From the NCBI GenBank assembly GCA_963843755.1, contig CAWJLS010000005.1, forward strand, positions 496,001-560,000: a stretch of DNA of 64,000 bases. The letters run 5' to 3'. The translations under genes were made by a program, and so were the position numbers. This document shows, one piece after another, positions 17,879 to 27,193 of the stretch. The stretch comes from CAWJLS01 sp963843755 (GTDB lineage Bacteria; Acidobacteriota; Thermoanaerobaculia; Multivoradales; DATKCC01). Positions within the stretch are counted from its first letter, which is position 1; each line of letters opens with the position of its first letter. Below the pieces are notes generated by a model. That model had not been told where the DNA came from and searched no databases. It saw only the letters and a list, made by a program, of their open reading frames with translations.

Positions 17879-19714
17879 TCAGCGGCCCGGCCGCACGGCC
17901 AGCAGGACGCCGATGATGAACAGCAGGCCCGCCCAGTACCAGGGGGAGCCGCTCGACAGGAGGATCGCCCCCGCGAGCAGGCAGAAGCCGCCGAAGATGG
18001 TGCCGCGGATGCCGGTGAACGGGTTCTCACTCGGCCGGCGCGTCTGGCTCTCGAGCAGGCGCAGACCCTCGGTCACCAGCATCGGCGCCTTGACCAGGGC
18101 GTCGACCAGCTCCGGAGCACCGCGCAGCCCTTCGCGGGCCAGGCGCAAGGGGCTGAACTGGCGCAGGAAGATGCGGTTGATGTGGGTCTGGGAGACCTCG
18201 GCCACGTCGAACCCGGGCTTCATGATGTGGCCGACCCCTTCGAAGGTGACCAGCGCCTTGACCATGAGGGCGAGCTCGACAGGGAAGTAGATACGGTACT
18301 GGGCGGCGCGGGAGACCGACTCCAGGATGAGCTGGGCGAGGGAGAAGTCCTCGAACGACGCCGCCCGTTGCCAGCGCCGGGAGATCTCCTCGACCTCCCG
18401 GCGGAAGCCCATCGGGTCGCTGCCGGACATCGGCTCGGCGACGGCCGCCAGGTAGCGGGCGGCGTTCTCGGCGTCGCCCATGACCAGGCAGTAGTAGTAG
18501 TAGAGGAGCGTCCGGCGGAGCTCGTCGCTGAACCGGCCGACCATCCCCAAGTCGATGAAGCCGATCTTCGGCCCGTGGCCTCCGGTCAGGATGAGGAGGT
18601 TTCCCGGGTGGAGGTCGGCATGGAAGAAGCCGTCCTTGTAGAGCATGCGGATGATCGCCGCGGCCCCCAGGTCGACCAGGCGGTCGCTCTCGTCGTCGGT
18701 CAGCGACTGGGCTCGCGGGTCGCTCGGCTTGACCCCCTCCATGTACTCCATGCACAGCACGTCCCGGGAGCTGTAGGCGCGGAAGATGCGCGGGAAGACG
18801 ATGTCCGCCTCGTCCCGGAAGTTGGCGGCGAAGGTCTCGGCGTTGTCCGCCTCGCGCCGCAGGTCGACCTCCTTGAAGGTGTACTCGACGAACTCGCCGA
18901 TCATCCTCCGGGGCTGGAAGCGGGCGAAGATGATCTGGAGAAACACGCCGAGGATCTTGAGCAGCACCGCGTCCCGGCGGAGGGTGTCGCGGATGCCGGG
19001 CTTGACCACCTTGAGCACCACCTCGTCCCCTTCGCGGGTGGTGGCCCGGTGGATCTGGGCGATCGAGGCCGAGCCGAGGGGGCGGCGGTCGATGGTGGAG
19101 AAGATCTCGTCGGCGGGGTGACCGAGGCTGTTCGAGACCAGCTCCAGGTAGCGTTCGTAGGGCACCACCGGCAGCCGGTCGAGGAGGTTCTTGAGCTCCT
19201 CGGTGACCGCGCGCGGCAGCAGGTCCTCACGCAGTGAGAGGATCTGCCCCAGCTTGATGTAGGTGGCGCCCATCATCTCGAGGCGCCGCCGGAGCTGAAC
19301 CGGGAACGGGCGCTTGGCCAGGGCCCGGTCGAGGAACGGCAGGGAGAGCCAGCCGACCACCTTGGCGAAGGCGTAGCGCAGGCCGGTCCGTTCGCGCTCG
19401 GGCAGGTGGCGGGTGTAGGCGATCAGGCCGCCGAAGAGCAGGCCGAGGAAGTGGCGGATGGTGGTCAGCAGGCGCCGGATGAGCCCGTGGTCGGTCGTCT
19501 CCTGGAGGATCTCGAACTCGTACGGGGCCTCCGGGGTCGAGGCGCCGACGCCGGCGGTGGGGGAGCCGGCGGCGTCGGGAGACCCGGCCGGCTCGCCGGT
19601 CGTCTTCGGCGGATCGGCGGCCTCCGGGCCGCTCGGCGGTGGGGGGATGCTCGGTCGTTCCGGCTCGGCCATCGTCTGGCGCTCGGCGTCGCCCCGCAGG
19701 GCATCGGTCGTCAT
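17879..19714 (-). CDS. ABC1/AarF/UbiB-family atypical kinase
   Basis: A 611-residue UbiB-family protein associated with quinone or isoprenoid lipid metabolism. Diagnostic motifs are present: the KxGQ element YIKLGQILSLREDLLP, the Ala-rich nucleotide loop GSASIAQIHRA, the catalytic loop FHADLHPGNLL and the metal-binding IDLGMVG. Two C-terminal membrane helices end the protein. The N-terminal 60 residues are Pro/Ala-rich and probably disordered. Family members act as ATPases or kinases that help extract or deliver coenzyme Q precursors. It lies between the HMG-CoA reductase and plsC-like genes on one strand, which fits an isoprenoid/lipid theme. Confidence 0.92.
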   Translation of the reverse strand: MTTDALRGDAERQTMAEPERPSIPPPPSGPEAADPPKTTGEPAGSPDAAGSPTAGVGASTPEAPYEFEILQETTDHGLIRRLLTTIRHFLGLLFGGLIAYTRHLPERERTGLRYAFAKVVGWLSLPFLDRALAKRPFPVQLRRRLEMMGATYIKLGQILSLREDLLPRAVTEELKNLLDRLPVVPYERYLELVSNSLGHPADEIFSTIDRRPLGSASIAQIHRATTREGDEVVLKVVKPGIRDTLRRDAVLLKILGVFLQIIFARFQPRRMIGEFVEYTFKEVDLRREADNAETFAANFRDEADIVFPRIFRAYSSRDVLCMEYMEGVKPSDPRAQSLTDDESDRLVDLGAAAIIRMLYKDGFFHADLHPGNLLILTGGHGPKIGFIDLGMVGRFSDELRRTLLYYYYCLVMGDAENAARYLAAVAEPMSGSDPMGFRREVEEISRRWQRAASFEDFSLAQLILESVSRAAQYRIYFPVELALMVKALVTFEGVGHIMKPGFDVAEVSQTHINRIFLRQFSPLRLAREGLRGAPELVDALVKAPMLVTEGLRLLESQTRRPSENPFTGIRGTIFGGFCLLAGAILLSSGSPWYWAGLLFIIGVLLAVRPGR

Positions 19715-19752
19715 GGTCGTGCGATCCGCAGATCCGGGCTGGCGTTCTGTCT

Positions 19753-19783
19753 GCTCCGGTCGTCCGGGGCTCCGGTCGTCCGG
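19753..19783. repeat. 16-bp direct repeat, two copies
   Basis: GCTCCGGTCGTCCGG occurs twice at 16-bp spacing in the gap between the HMG-CoA reductase stop and the ubiB-like start. No function is evident; it could be a protein-binding site for the downstream gene. Confidence 0.5.
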
Positions 19784-19829
19784 TCCTCGGCGCGGCCCGC
19801 CCCGTCGACGGCGCTCTCCGGCGGCGCCC

Positions 19830-21392
19830 TCAGCGGTTCCTGCCGTACTGCTCGTGGCTCGACACCCAGTCGAGCGAGGAGATCGCCGCCGCCAGCGAGA
19901 TCTCGCCGGCCAGGGCGACGCCCGCGACGATCTCCGCGAGCTTCTTGACCCGGCCCTTACCGTAGCACCCGAGCATCTCCAGGCACTCGCGCTGGGTCGC
20001 CAGCCCGGTGCCGCCGCCGTAGGTGGCGACGATCAGCGACGGCAGCGTCAGCGACAGATAGAGGTCGCCGTCCGGGGTCAGCTCGGTGTAGAGGATGCCG
20101 GCGGACGACTCCGAGACGTTGGCCACGTCCTGGCCGGTGGCGATGAACATGGCCGTGATGCCGTTGGGCGAGTGGAGGCCGTTGTTGTTCGCCCCGGAGA
20201 TGAAGGCGCCGATGTTGGCCACGCCGCCGTGGTACTGGAGGCTCTCCGGCTCCACCCGCATGTGCTGGACCAGCACGTCCCGGGGGACGACCAGCTCGGC
20301 GGTGACCCGCTTGCCGCGGGTGCGCATGATGTTGACCTGGGAGGCCTTCTTGTCGGTCGCCAGGTTCGACTCGAGGTAGAACCGGCGCACCGTCTTGTCG
20401 TGCTCGAGGATCCAGGAGCAGGCGGCGAAGGTGGCGCGGCCGACCATGTTCTGGCCGGCGGCGTCGCCGGTCGAGAAGTTGAACCGCAGGTAGGCGAACT
20501 TGGCCGCCAGGTAGATGTCGATGTAGAGCAGCTTGGCGATGCTGGAGGTGGCCTCCGCCGCCTCCCGGATCTGCGGCATGTGCTCCTCGACCCAGGCGCG
20601 GAACTCCCGCGCCTCGCGGGCCGAGTCGAAGATGAACACCGGCGCCCGCTGCATGCAGTCGTCCTGGACCGTGCAGGTGACGCCGCCGGAGATGTTGACC
20701 ACCTTCATGCCGCGGTTGTAGGACGCCACCAGCGTGCCCTCGGCGGTGGCCAGCGGGATCAGGAACTCCCCCTTGGCGTGCTCGCCGCGAATGGTCAGCG
20801 GTCCGGCGAGGCCGATCGGCACCTGGGCGACGCCGGTGAAGTTCTCGATGTTGCCGGCGGTCATCTCGGGATCGAACGAGTAGGAGTAGAGGTGCTTCGG
20901 CCGGTAGCCGCAGAACTCCTCGACGAAGCGCTGGCGCCGCTTGATGACCTCGTCGTCGTAGTTGTGTTCCTTGTCGTAGGGAACGACCACCCGCTTGGCG
21001 TCGCTCGCGGCGATGGCGTCCTTGACCTTGAACGCGAGCTTGCCGAACGGCTCGACGTGGAACTCGAAGGCGAGCTCGTGGCTGCCCTTCTCGAGCGGCT
21101 CGCCGTCGGGCGAGCAGATGCGCAGGATCGCGCCCAGGGGGAAGAGCATGCGGGCGTCGGGACCGATCGAGGCCGCCTGGACCTCCTGATCACGGTGGAC
21201 GATGAGCACCCGTCCGAGGTCGAGATCGCGGCCGTCGACGGCGATCTTCTTGACTCCGACGAGCTCGGCGTCGCTCAACCGGTTCTTGATCTGGAAGCGC
21301 ACACCGCCGGCCGGGTCGTTCTCCAGGCTGCCGACGGTATAGAGGCGCTGGAGGATGAGCGACGGGACCTTCATCAGCGATGACAATTTCAC
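19830..21392 (-). CDS. Hydroxymethylglutaryl-CoA reductase (class I-like)
   Basis: A 520-residue NADPH-dependent reductase of the HMG-CoA reductase family, which makes mevalonate for isoprenoids. Catalytic segments are visible: the Glu in ATAEGTLVASYNRG, the Lys in ATDKKASQVN, the Asp in STGDAAGQNM and the His in SSHEQYGRNR at the C-terminus. The nucleotide-binding motif is DAAGQN rather than the DAMGMN seen in well-studied class I enzymes. About 130 N-terminal residues form an extra beta-rich domain in place of membrane helices. GTG 21392 is chosen because GAGGAG lies 7 bases upstream. No other mevalonate-pathway gene is in the window. Confidence 0.85.
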   Translation of the reverse strand: MKLSSLMKVPSLILQRLYTVGSLENDPAGGVRFQIKNRLSDAELVGVKKIAVDGRDLDLGRVLIVHRDQEVQAASIGPDARMLFPLGAILRICSPDGEPLEKGSHELAFEFHVEPFGKLAFKVKDAIAASDAKRVVVPYDKEHNYDDEVIKRRQRFVEEFCGYRPKHLYSYSFDPEMTAGNIENFTGVAQVPIGLAGPLTIRGEHAKGEFLIPLATAEGTLVASYNRGMKVVNISGGVTCTVQDDCMQRAPVFIFDSAREAREFRAWVEEHMPQIREAAEATSSIAKLLYIDIYLAAKFAYLRFNFSTGDAAGQNMVGRATFAACSWILEHDKTVRRFYLESNLATDKKASQVNIMRTRGKRVTAELVVPRDVLVQHMRVEPESLQYHGGVANIGAFISGANNNGLHSPNGITAMFIATGQDVANVSESSAGILYTELTPDGDLYLSLTLPSLIVATYGGGTGLATQRECLEMLGCYGKGRVKKLAEIVAGVALAGEISLAAAISSLDWVSSHEQYGRNR

Positions 21393-21452
21393 GACCGGGC
21401 TCCTCGGGTTCCGCGCGGGGCGGCGAGACAGTGGGCACTTCGACGGATCAGC

Positions 21453-21480
21453 AGTCTAGCGCGCTCTGCGCCAGGATCAA
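21453..21480 (-). promoter_or_regulatory. Housekeeping-type promoter for HMG-CoA reductase
   Basis: On the minus strand TTGATC (21475-21480) and TAGACT (21453-21458) are separated by 16 bp. They place a start site about 50 bases before the GTG. This is one of the best -35/-10 pairs in the window. Confidence 0.5.
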
Positions 21481-21523
21481 ACGGCCGCCGGGGTGGTAGA
21501 GGCCGGGCGCCGGGGACGGCGCC

Positions 21524-21552
21524 GGGACGGGGGACGGGGGTCGGGGGTCGGG
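21524..21552 (+). other. G-quadruplex-type tract
   Basis: Five runs of three or more G separated by two-base loops (AC, AC, TC, TC) lie on the plus strand, just past the hemD stop and upstream of the HMG-CoA reductase promoter. Folding potential is inferred from the pattern only. Confidence 0.6.
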
Positions 21553-21555
21553 CGC

Positions 21556-22386
21556 TCAGCGCCGGTCTCGTGCGGCGCGCGCCGCGATCACCGCCTCGAC
21601 CATCTCCCGATCGCCGGGCGTCGCGGCCTCGGCCACCGGCTCGATGCCGAGCTTGCGCAGGGCGGCGCCGGTCACCGAGCCGATGGAGACGGCGAGCAGG
21701 CCGCGGCGGCGCGCCGCCCACGCCGGGCCCCAGACCTCCTCGCCGAGGCGGGCGAAGTTGCGGGCGATCGACGGGCTGGTGAAGGTCACCCAGCCGAGCG
21801 GCTCGTCCCGGGACGGGGCGTCGAAGATCTCCTCGGCGCGCCGGCGGCTCGCGGGCGGCATCCGCTTGGCGTAGGCATCGACCCGCGTGACCTCCGCGCC
21901 CGCCGCGACCAGCAGCTCCTCGAGCACCGGCCGGGCGTCGGCCGCCTGGGGCAGGAGCACCCGCTCGCCGGCCGAGAGGCGCGGCACGAGCTGCTCGGCC
22001 AGCCCTTCGGCCCGGGAGTCGGCCGCCTCGAGATCGGGCCGGATGCCGTGGGCACGGAGGGCCTGGCTCGTCGACGGTCCGATGGCGGCGACCCGCAGGC
22101 CGGCCGGCAGCGGGGTCCCCGCGGAGGCCGGGAGGCGCGCCAGAACCTGCTCGACGGCGTTGGTCGAGGTGAACACGATCCAGTCGAACGCGGCGGAAGG
22201 GCGGAGGGCGGCGAGCGCCCGATCGAGGGGGCCCGGATCGTCCGGCGCGACGACTTCGAGAAGCGGCAACCGCTCGACCCGGGCGCCGGCGGCCTCGAAC
22301 GCCGCGGCGGTGGCGTCGGCCTGGTGCGCGGCCCGGGTGACGACGACCCGGACGCCGCCGAGGGGGAGGTCGCCCCGGGGGCTCAT
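21556..22386 (-). CDS. hemD: Uroporphyrinogen-III synthase
   Basis: Cyclises hydroxymethylbilane to uroporphyrinogen III in heme and siroheme synthesis (cytoplasm). The 276 residues show the two-lobed HemD pattern: VVVTRAAHQADATAAAFEAAGA at the N-terminus, DWIVFTSTNAVE, AAIGPSTSQALRAHG, and in the second lobe VTFTSPSIARNF and VSIGSVTGAALRKLG. HemD sequences are poorly conserved, but context supports the call. Its ATG overlaps the hemC stop (ATGA), implying coupling. Confidence 0.92.
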   Translation of the reverse strand: MSPRGDLPLGGVRVVVTRAAHQADATAAAFEAAGARVERLPLLEVVAPDDPGPLDRALAALRPSAAFDWIVFTSTNAVEQVLARLPASAGTPLPAGLRVAAIGPSTSQALRAHGIRPDLEAADSRAEGLAEQLVPRLSAGERVLLPQAADARPVLEELLVAAGAEVTRVDAYAKRMPPASRRRAEEIFDAPSRDEPLGWVTFTSPSIARNFARLGEEVWGPAWAARRRGLLAVSIGSVTGAALRKLGIEPVAEAATPGDREMVEAVIAARAARDRR

Positions 22387-23312
22387 CGAGGTCCGGCGGC
22401 GGTCCCGATCCGCTCCAGGATCTCGTTCGCGCCGCGTCCGCGCATCCGGCGGACGACCTCGGCCGCCACCTCTTCGGCGGACGGCGCCGTCGCCTCGGCC
22501 CGCGCGACCTGGGAGCCGTCGGGCGTCGACAGCAAGGCCGTCAGGTGCAGGCCGCCGTCGTCGGTCGGACGGGCCCAGGCGGCGAGCGGCAGGGCGCAGT
22601 TGCCGCCGAAAGCGGCGACCACATGGCGCTCGGCCTCGGCGGTGCGGGCGGTCGGCTCGTGGTTGAGCGGCCGGCAGAGCTCCTCGGCATCGCTGCCGGA
22701 CCGGACCTCGATCGCCAGGGTTCCCTGGCCGGGCGCCGGCAGGAAGCGCTCCGGATCGAGGCGGTGGCCCGGCAGGTCGTCCATGTCCAGGCGGTCGAGC
22801 CCGGCCGCCGCGAGGATCACCCCGCCGGCCCGGCGCTCGCGCCACTTGCGGAGCCGTGTCTGGACGCTGCCCCGGACACCCTCGACGGTCAGGGCCGGGT
22901 TGAGGGCGAGCACCTGGGACTGGCGGCGGAGCGCCCCGGTCAGGACGACCGCGCCGTCCGGCAGGCCGTCGAGGTCTTCGGCGACCTCGGAGACCAGGAC
23001 GTCGCGGGCGTCGGCGCGCTGCGGGTAGGCGACCACGTCGAGATCGTCGATCAGCTCGACCGGCAGATCCTTGAGGCTGTGGACCGCCAGGTCGAGGGAG
23101 CCGTCGAGCAGCCCCGCCTCGAGCTCCTCGGTGAACAGCCCCTTGCCGCCCAGGGGCGCGAGCTGCCCCGGGGTCGTGTCGCCCTTGGTGGTGAAGGTGA
23201 CCAGCTCGACCCGGACCCCCGGGTGGAGCGCTTCGAGCGCGCGGGCGACGGTGGACGATTGCGCGACCGCCAGTTCGGACCGGCGGGTGCCGAGCTTCAG
23301 GGTGATTGCCAT
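22383..23312 (-). CDS. hemC: Hydroxymethylbilane synthase (porphobilinogen deaminase)
   Basis: Polymerises four porphobilinogens. At 309 residues it has normal length. The N-terminal KLGTRRSELAVAQ, the central LAVHSLKDLPV (with catalytic Asp region), RRQSQVLALNP and LPAPGQGTLAIEVR are all family signatures. The usual dipyrromethane-cofactor Cys falls in a GGNCALPLAAWA segment, in place of the common GGCQVPI. The start at 23312 lies 11 bp after the hemA stop, inside the hem operon. Confidence 0.95.
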   Translation of the reverse strand: MAITLKLGTRRSELAVAQSSTVARALEALHPGVRVELVTFTTKGDTTPGQLAPLGGKGLFTEELEAGLLDGSLDLAVHSLKDLPVELIDDLDVVAYPQRADARDVLVSEVAEDLDGLPDGAVVLTGALRRQSQVLALNPALTVEGVRGSVQTRLRKWRERRAGGVILAAAGLDRLDMDDLPGHRLDPERFLPAPGQGTLAIEVRSGSDAEELCRPLNHEPTARTAEAERHVVAAFGGNCALPLAAWARPTDDGGLHLTALLSTPDGSQVARAEATAPSAEEVAAEVVRRMRGRGANEILERIGTAAGPR

Positions 23313-23323
23313 GGGATCAGAAC

Positions 23324-24616
23324 CTAACTGTCGTTCTCGTCCAACTGGAAAAGCTCCCGCACCAGGTCGAGGTGGGGCAGGGAGCTCTCGCCTCCACGCC
23401 CGCGCAGCCGGGTGCTCGGGTGATGGAGGATCTTGCGCACCATGGCGCGGGTCAGCCGGTCGAGCTGTTCGTGGGTCTCGGGCGGGAAACGGTCGAGGGC
23501 GGCTTCGAGCTCCTGGCGGCGCACCCGCTCGGCCTGCTTCTGGAGCTGGGCGATGAGCGGCTCGGCGGCCAGGCCGCGATACCAGAGCGCCAGGTGGTCG
23601 ATCTCCTCCGAGAGGATCTCCTCGACCCGCGGGATCTCCTCGCGACGGCGCTTGAGGTTGCGCTCGATGAGCTTCTCCAGAGAGTCGATGTCGTGGAGGA
23701 AGACGTTCTCGATCTTCGACGCCTTGGGGTCGATGTTGCGCGGCACCCCCAGGTCGACCAGCAGCAGCGGCCGGCCGGGGCGGTGATCCATCGCCTCGCG
23801 GGCGTGGTGGGCGGTGACCACGGGCTCGCTGGCGCCGGTGGCGACCACCACCAGGTCGGCCGCGGCGATCGCCTGGTTGCGCTCGTCGAACAGGACCGTC
23901 GGCGTGCCGGGGAACTCCTCCAGGAAGGTCTCCAGACGGTCGATCGAGCGGTTGGTGACCGTCAGGTCGCGGGCGCCCTTCTCGAGCAGGTTGCGGGTCG
24001 CAAGGCGGCCGGTCTCGCCGGCGCCCACGACCAGGATCTTCGTCGTCTCGAGCCGCTTGAAGATCGCCCGGCCGAGCTCGACGGTAGCGTACCCGAGGGA
24101 GACGGCGCCGATGGTAATGGCGGTCTCCGTCCGCGCCCGGCTGCCGGCCTTGAGCCCGGCCTGGAAGAGGCGCCGGAGGAACGTGCCGCTGGTCCCGACG
24201 GCGTCGGCCAGGGCGGCGGCCTGCTTGACCTGGCCGTGGATCTCCGGCTCGCCGAGGACCATCGACTCGAGCCCGCTCGACACCGCCATCAGGTGCCGCG
24301 CGGCCTCGCGCCCCCGCTTGACGTACAGACGGCCCTCGTCGGCGATCTCCGGCGCCCGGCTGGTGAACGCCAGCTCGAGCACCGCCCGGTAGGCGTCCTG
24401 GCCCTCGCGGGGGAAGGCGTAGACCTCGGTGCGGTTACAGGTCGAGACGAGCACCGCCTCGGCGACCTCGGGGCGCGCCAGAAGGTGCACCAGGAGCTCT
24501 TCGGCGGCCTCGCCGGAGTACGAGACCTTGCCACGGAGCTCCAGGGGGGCGCACCGGTGGTCGGTGCCCACGAGGAGCAAAGGCAGGTCCTTGCGGCTGG
24601 CGGCAGCAGCGGTCAT
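23324..24616 (-). CDS. hemA: Glutamyl-tRNA reductase
   Basis: First committed step of C5-pathway heme synthesis, reducing Glu-tRNA to glutamate-1-semialdehyde. The 430 residues contain STCNRTEVYAF with the active-site Cys, GLESMVLGEPEIHGQVK and the NADPH-binding VVGAGETGRLATRNL. LVDLGVPRNIDP and the C-terminal dimerisation helix are also present. The gene sits between the cytochrome-assembly gene (51 bp upstream) and hemC. HemA in some bacteria is degraded under heme excess through its N-terminus; nothing here allows that to be judged. Confidence 0.96.
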   Translation of the reverse strand: MTAAAASRKDLPLLLVGTDHRCAPLELRGKVSYSGEAAEELLVHLLARPEVAEAVLVSTCNRTEVYAFPREGQDAYRAVLELAFTSRAPEIADEGRLYVKRGREAARHLMAVSSGLESMVLGEPEIHGQVKQAAALADAVGTSGTFLRRLFQAGLKAGSRARTETAITIGAVSLGYATVELGRAIFKRLETTKILVVGAGETGRLATRNLLEKGARDLTVTNRSIDRLETFLEEFPGTPTVLFDERNQAIAAADLVVVATGASEPVVTAHHAREAMDHRPGRPLLLVDLGVPRNIDPKASKIENVFLHDIDSLEKLIERNLKRRREEIPRVEEILSEEIDHLALWYRGLAAEPLIAQLQKQAERVRRQELEAALDRFPPETHEQLDRLTRAMVRKILHHPSTRLRGRGGESSLPHLDLVRELFQLDENDS

Positions 24617-24667
24617 GGGAGTGCTGTGGGAGAGGCGTCGCGTCGAAGATGGATGCCCGGGCCGACC

Positions 24668-25543
24668 CTACTTGGGCCCCATGCTGTGGAAGTTCCCCAC
24701 GACGAAGTTGACGATGACCAGGGAGACGAGGATCGCACACAGGCCGGCGACGCTGACGATGGCCGTCTGGCGCCCCTGCCACTGCTGCGTCTTGCGCAAC
24801 AGGAGCGCGAGCCCGTAGAGCGCCCAGGTCGCCAGGGTGAGCAGGATCATCGGATCGGTCAGCCAAGACTCACCGTACAGGCGATAGGCGTTGAACGCGC
24901 CGATGGCGACCGCGCCGGTGAGCGTGCAGAAGCCGATGTGGAGCGAGCCGGCCATCATGCGCTCGAGCACGGCGAGCGGCGGCAGCTTGCCGTAGAAGAG
25001 GGCGAACAGCCCGCTCTTGAGCTCGCGGTAGAGCTTGAGGAACAGGAAGCCGTAGGCCGCCGCCATGACGAAAGCGGCATAGGCCATCAACGCCAGGAAC
25101 GCGTGGGCGGCGAAGATGCCGCTCTTCAGGCGCTCGGTCTGCTGAACCGCCTCCGGCTGCCGGAGGATCGCCGACAGGAGCTGGATGAAGAAGACCACCG
25201 AGACGATCCAGAAGCCGGTGGAGCGCTCGCGGCCGAGCCACTCGACCAGCACGTAGGTGACGCCGACGGCGAAGGCCACCACCGAGAGACCCTGGGAGAC
25301 GTTGGCCGCGGGGATCTGAGCCCAGTAGACGGTGAGCGCGGTGAGATAGGCCAGGTGGATCGCCAGGCTGACCAGCAGCATGGGCGAGGCCACCCGGTCC
25401 GCCTTCTCGTTGCCCGCGAAGAAGACCCAGCCGTAGTCCAGCGCCGTCAGCAGATAAGCCAGCGGCAGGAGGACGACGGCGGCGCTGAGAAACGTTTCGG
25501 GAGTGCTCACTTGGAGTTTCGGGAGTCGGGAGTGTGTGTGCAT
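24668..25543 (-). CDS. HemX/CcsA-type cytochrome c assembly membrane protein
   Basis: A 291-residue integral membrane protein with about eight hydrophobic helices, of the CcsA/CcmC/HemX superfamily that binds heme for cytochrome c maturation or modulates HemA. Conserved His lie in AIHLAYLTALTVYWA, AAHAFLALMAYAAF and GSLHIGFCTLTGAVAIGAFNA. The WWD-type heme motif typical of true CcsA is not evident, so HemX is the safer reading. It heads the hemX-hemA-hemC-hemD operon. The start is uncertain: ATG 25543 or GTG 25510; neither has a strong ribosome-binding site. Confidence 0.8.
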   Translation of the reverse strand: MHTHSRLPKLQVSTPETFLSAAVVLLPLAYLLTALDYGWVFFAGNEKADRVASPMLLVSLAIHLAYLTALTVYWAQIPAANVSQGLSVVAFAVGVTYVLVEWLGRERSTGFWIVSVVFFIQLLSAILRQPEAVQQTERLKSGIFAAHAFLALMAYAAFVMAAAYGFLFLKLYRELKSGLFALFYGKLPPLAVLERMMAGSLHIGFCTLTGAVAIGAFNAYRLYGESWLTDPMILLTLATWALYGLALLLRKTQQWQGRQTAIVSVAGLCAILVSLVIVNFVVGNFHSMGPK

Positions 25544-25798
25544 GCCGGCTCGATCGCCGGCATCCGCATGCTAGCAGGAGCTTTCGGCGACTGTCAGGCC
25601 CCGATCGGGTGGGAAGACGACCTTGCGTGGGCAGCGCGGTCCCGCCCGTGAACCCGAGGCGGCGCCCACCCCGAGGCGGTTTGCGGACCTCCGGCGCGTC
25701 TGGTAACGTTCGGCGGCTTACGCGCGCCTTCTCCGAGCCCGTACCGATCGGTGCGGGGCGCTCCGTCCGACTTCGATCGCCGAAGGGCCCAATCAGCT

Positions 25799-27136
25799 AT
25801 GGCAAACGTCATCATCGTGGGAATGCAGTGGGGAGACGAGGGCAAGGGGAAGATCGTCGATCTCCTCTGCCCGGCCTTCGACGCCGTCGTGCGCTACCAG
25901 GGCGGCCACAACGCCGGGCACACCGTGAAGTTCGCGGACCGCCACTTCTCGCTCCACCTGATCCCGTCCGGGATCCTCCACCCGGGGACCCGCTGCGTGC
26001 TCGGCAACGGCATGGTCGTCGCGCCGCCGGCCTTCTTCGGCGAGCTCGAGCGCCTGGCCGAGGCGGGCGTCGATCCGGCGGGGCGGCTGTTCATCTCGAC
26101 CCGCGCCCAGGCGCTCCTGCCCTGGCACGTGGAGCTGGACCAGGCACGCGAAGCGGCACGCGGGGCCCAGGCGATCGGCACCACCTCCCGGGGGATCGGC
26201 CCGGCCTACGAGAGCAAGGTGTCGCGCTACGGCGTGCGCCTGGGCGACCTGGCGAGCGACGCCCTGGCCGACCGGCTGGAGACCGAGTACCGGCGGGTCC
26301 AGGTCGAGCTGGAGAGCCTCGGCGCGCCGGAGCCGACGCCGCTCGCCGAGGTCGAGGCGCTGTGCGCCGCCTGGGCCGAGCAGCTCGCGCCGATGCTCCA
26401 CGACACCGAGATCCTGCTGTCGCAATGGGTGGAGGACGGCGCCCCGCTGCTCTTCGAAGGCGCCCAGGGCGCGCTCCTCGACATCGACCACGGGACCTAC
26501 CCGTTCGTCACCAGCTCCAACTCCACGGCCGGCGGCGCCTGCACCGGCACCGGCGTGCCGCCGACCGCCATCGACGGCTCCGTCGGAGTGCTCAAGGCCT
26601 ACACCACGCGCGTCGGCGGCGGCCCGTTCCCGACCGAGCTCGAAGGCGACACCGGCGAGTACCTGCGGGACCGGGGCAACGAGTTCGGCACCACCACCGG
26701 CCGGCCGCGCCGCTGCGGCTGGCTCGACGTCGTCGCCGCCCGCTACGCCCGGCGGCTCAACGGCACCGGCGCCATCGCCCTGACCAAGCTCGACGTGCTC
26801 GACGAGCTGGACGAGATCAAGGTCTGCACGGCCTACGAAGTCGACGGCCACGTCACCGAAAACCTGCCCTCCGACCTCGGCGCCTTCGCCCGGGCCCAGC
26901 CGGTCTACGAAACCGTTCCCGGCTGGGAGCACGACACCGCCGGCATCACCGACCTGGACCAGCTCCCGCCCAACGCCCGCGAGTACATCCGCCTGATCGA
27001 AGACCTGGTCGGCGCCCCCGTCGACCTCGTGTCGAGCGGTCCGCGGCGCGAAGAGACCGCCGTGCGCGAAGGCGGCGCGCTCCACGGCCTCCTCGGCGAC
27101 CGGTTCGACCGGGTCCTGGGCGGCCGCGGGAACTGA
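25799..27136 (+). CDS. purA: Adenylosuccinate synthase
   Basis: GTP-dependent conversion of IMP and aspartate to adenylosuccinate in AMP synthesis. At 445 residues it is slightly longer than the usual 430. MQWGDEGKGKIVDLL with the catalytic Asp, QGGHNAGHT with the catalytic His, GTTSRGIGPAYESK, FEGAQGALLDIDHGTYPFVTSSN (partly quoted) and TRVGGGPFPTEL are all present. The ATG at 25799 matches the family N-terminus; the open frame upstream is not homologous. The -10 is unclear (a GGTAACGTT lies about 100 bases upstream). Confidence 0.96.
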   Translation: MANVIIVGMQWGDEGKGKIVDLLCPAFDAVVRYQGGHNAGHTVKFADRHFSLHLIPSGILHPGTRCVLGNGMVVAPPAFFGELERLAEAGVDPAGRLFISTRAQALLPWHVELDQAREAARGAQAIGTTSRGIGPAYESKVSRYGVRLGDLASDALADRLETEYRRVQVELESLGAPEPTPLAEVEALCAAWAEQLAPMLHDTEILLSQWVEDGAPLLFEGAQGALLDIDHGTYPFVTSSNSTAGGACTGTGVPPTAIDGSVGVLKAYTTRVGGGPFPTELEGDTGEYLRDRGNEFGTTTGRPRRCGWLDVVAARYARRLNGTGAIALTKLDVLDELDEIKVCTAYEVDGHVTENLPSDLGAFARAQPVYETVPGWEHDTAGITDLDQLPPNAREYIRLIEDLVGAPVDLVSSGPRREETAVREGGALHGLLGDRFDRVLGGRGN

Positions 27137-27159
27137 GTCGTCGGGCCGGTCCGCACGGC

Positions 27160-27165
27160 TATACT
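27160..27165 (+). promoter_or_regulatory. -10 element of the tRNA-Lys gene
   Basis: TATACT lies 28 bases before the mature tRNA 5' end, a normal distance for a tRNA promoter; it begins 24 bases past the purA stop. The -35 is weak. Confidence 0.5.
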
Positions 27166-27193
27166 CCAAAACGCGCCGCACGGCGCCCCCTCA

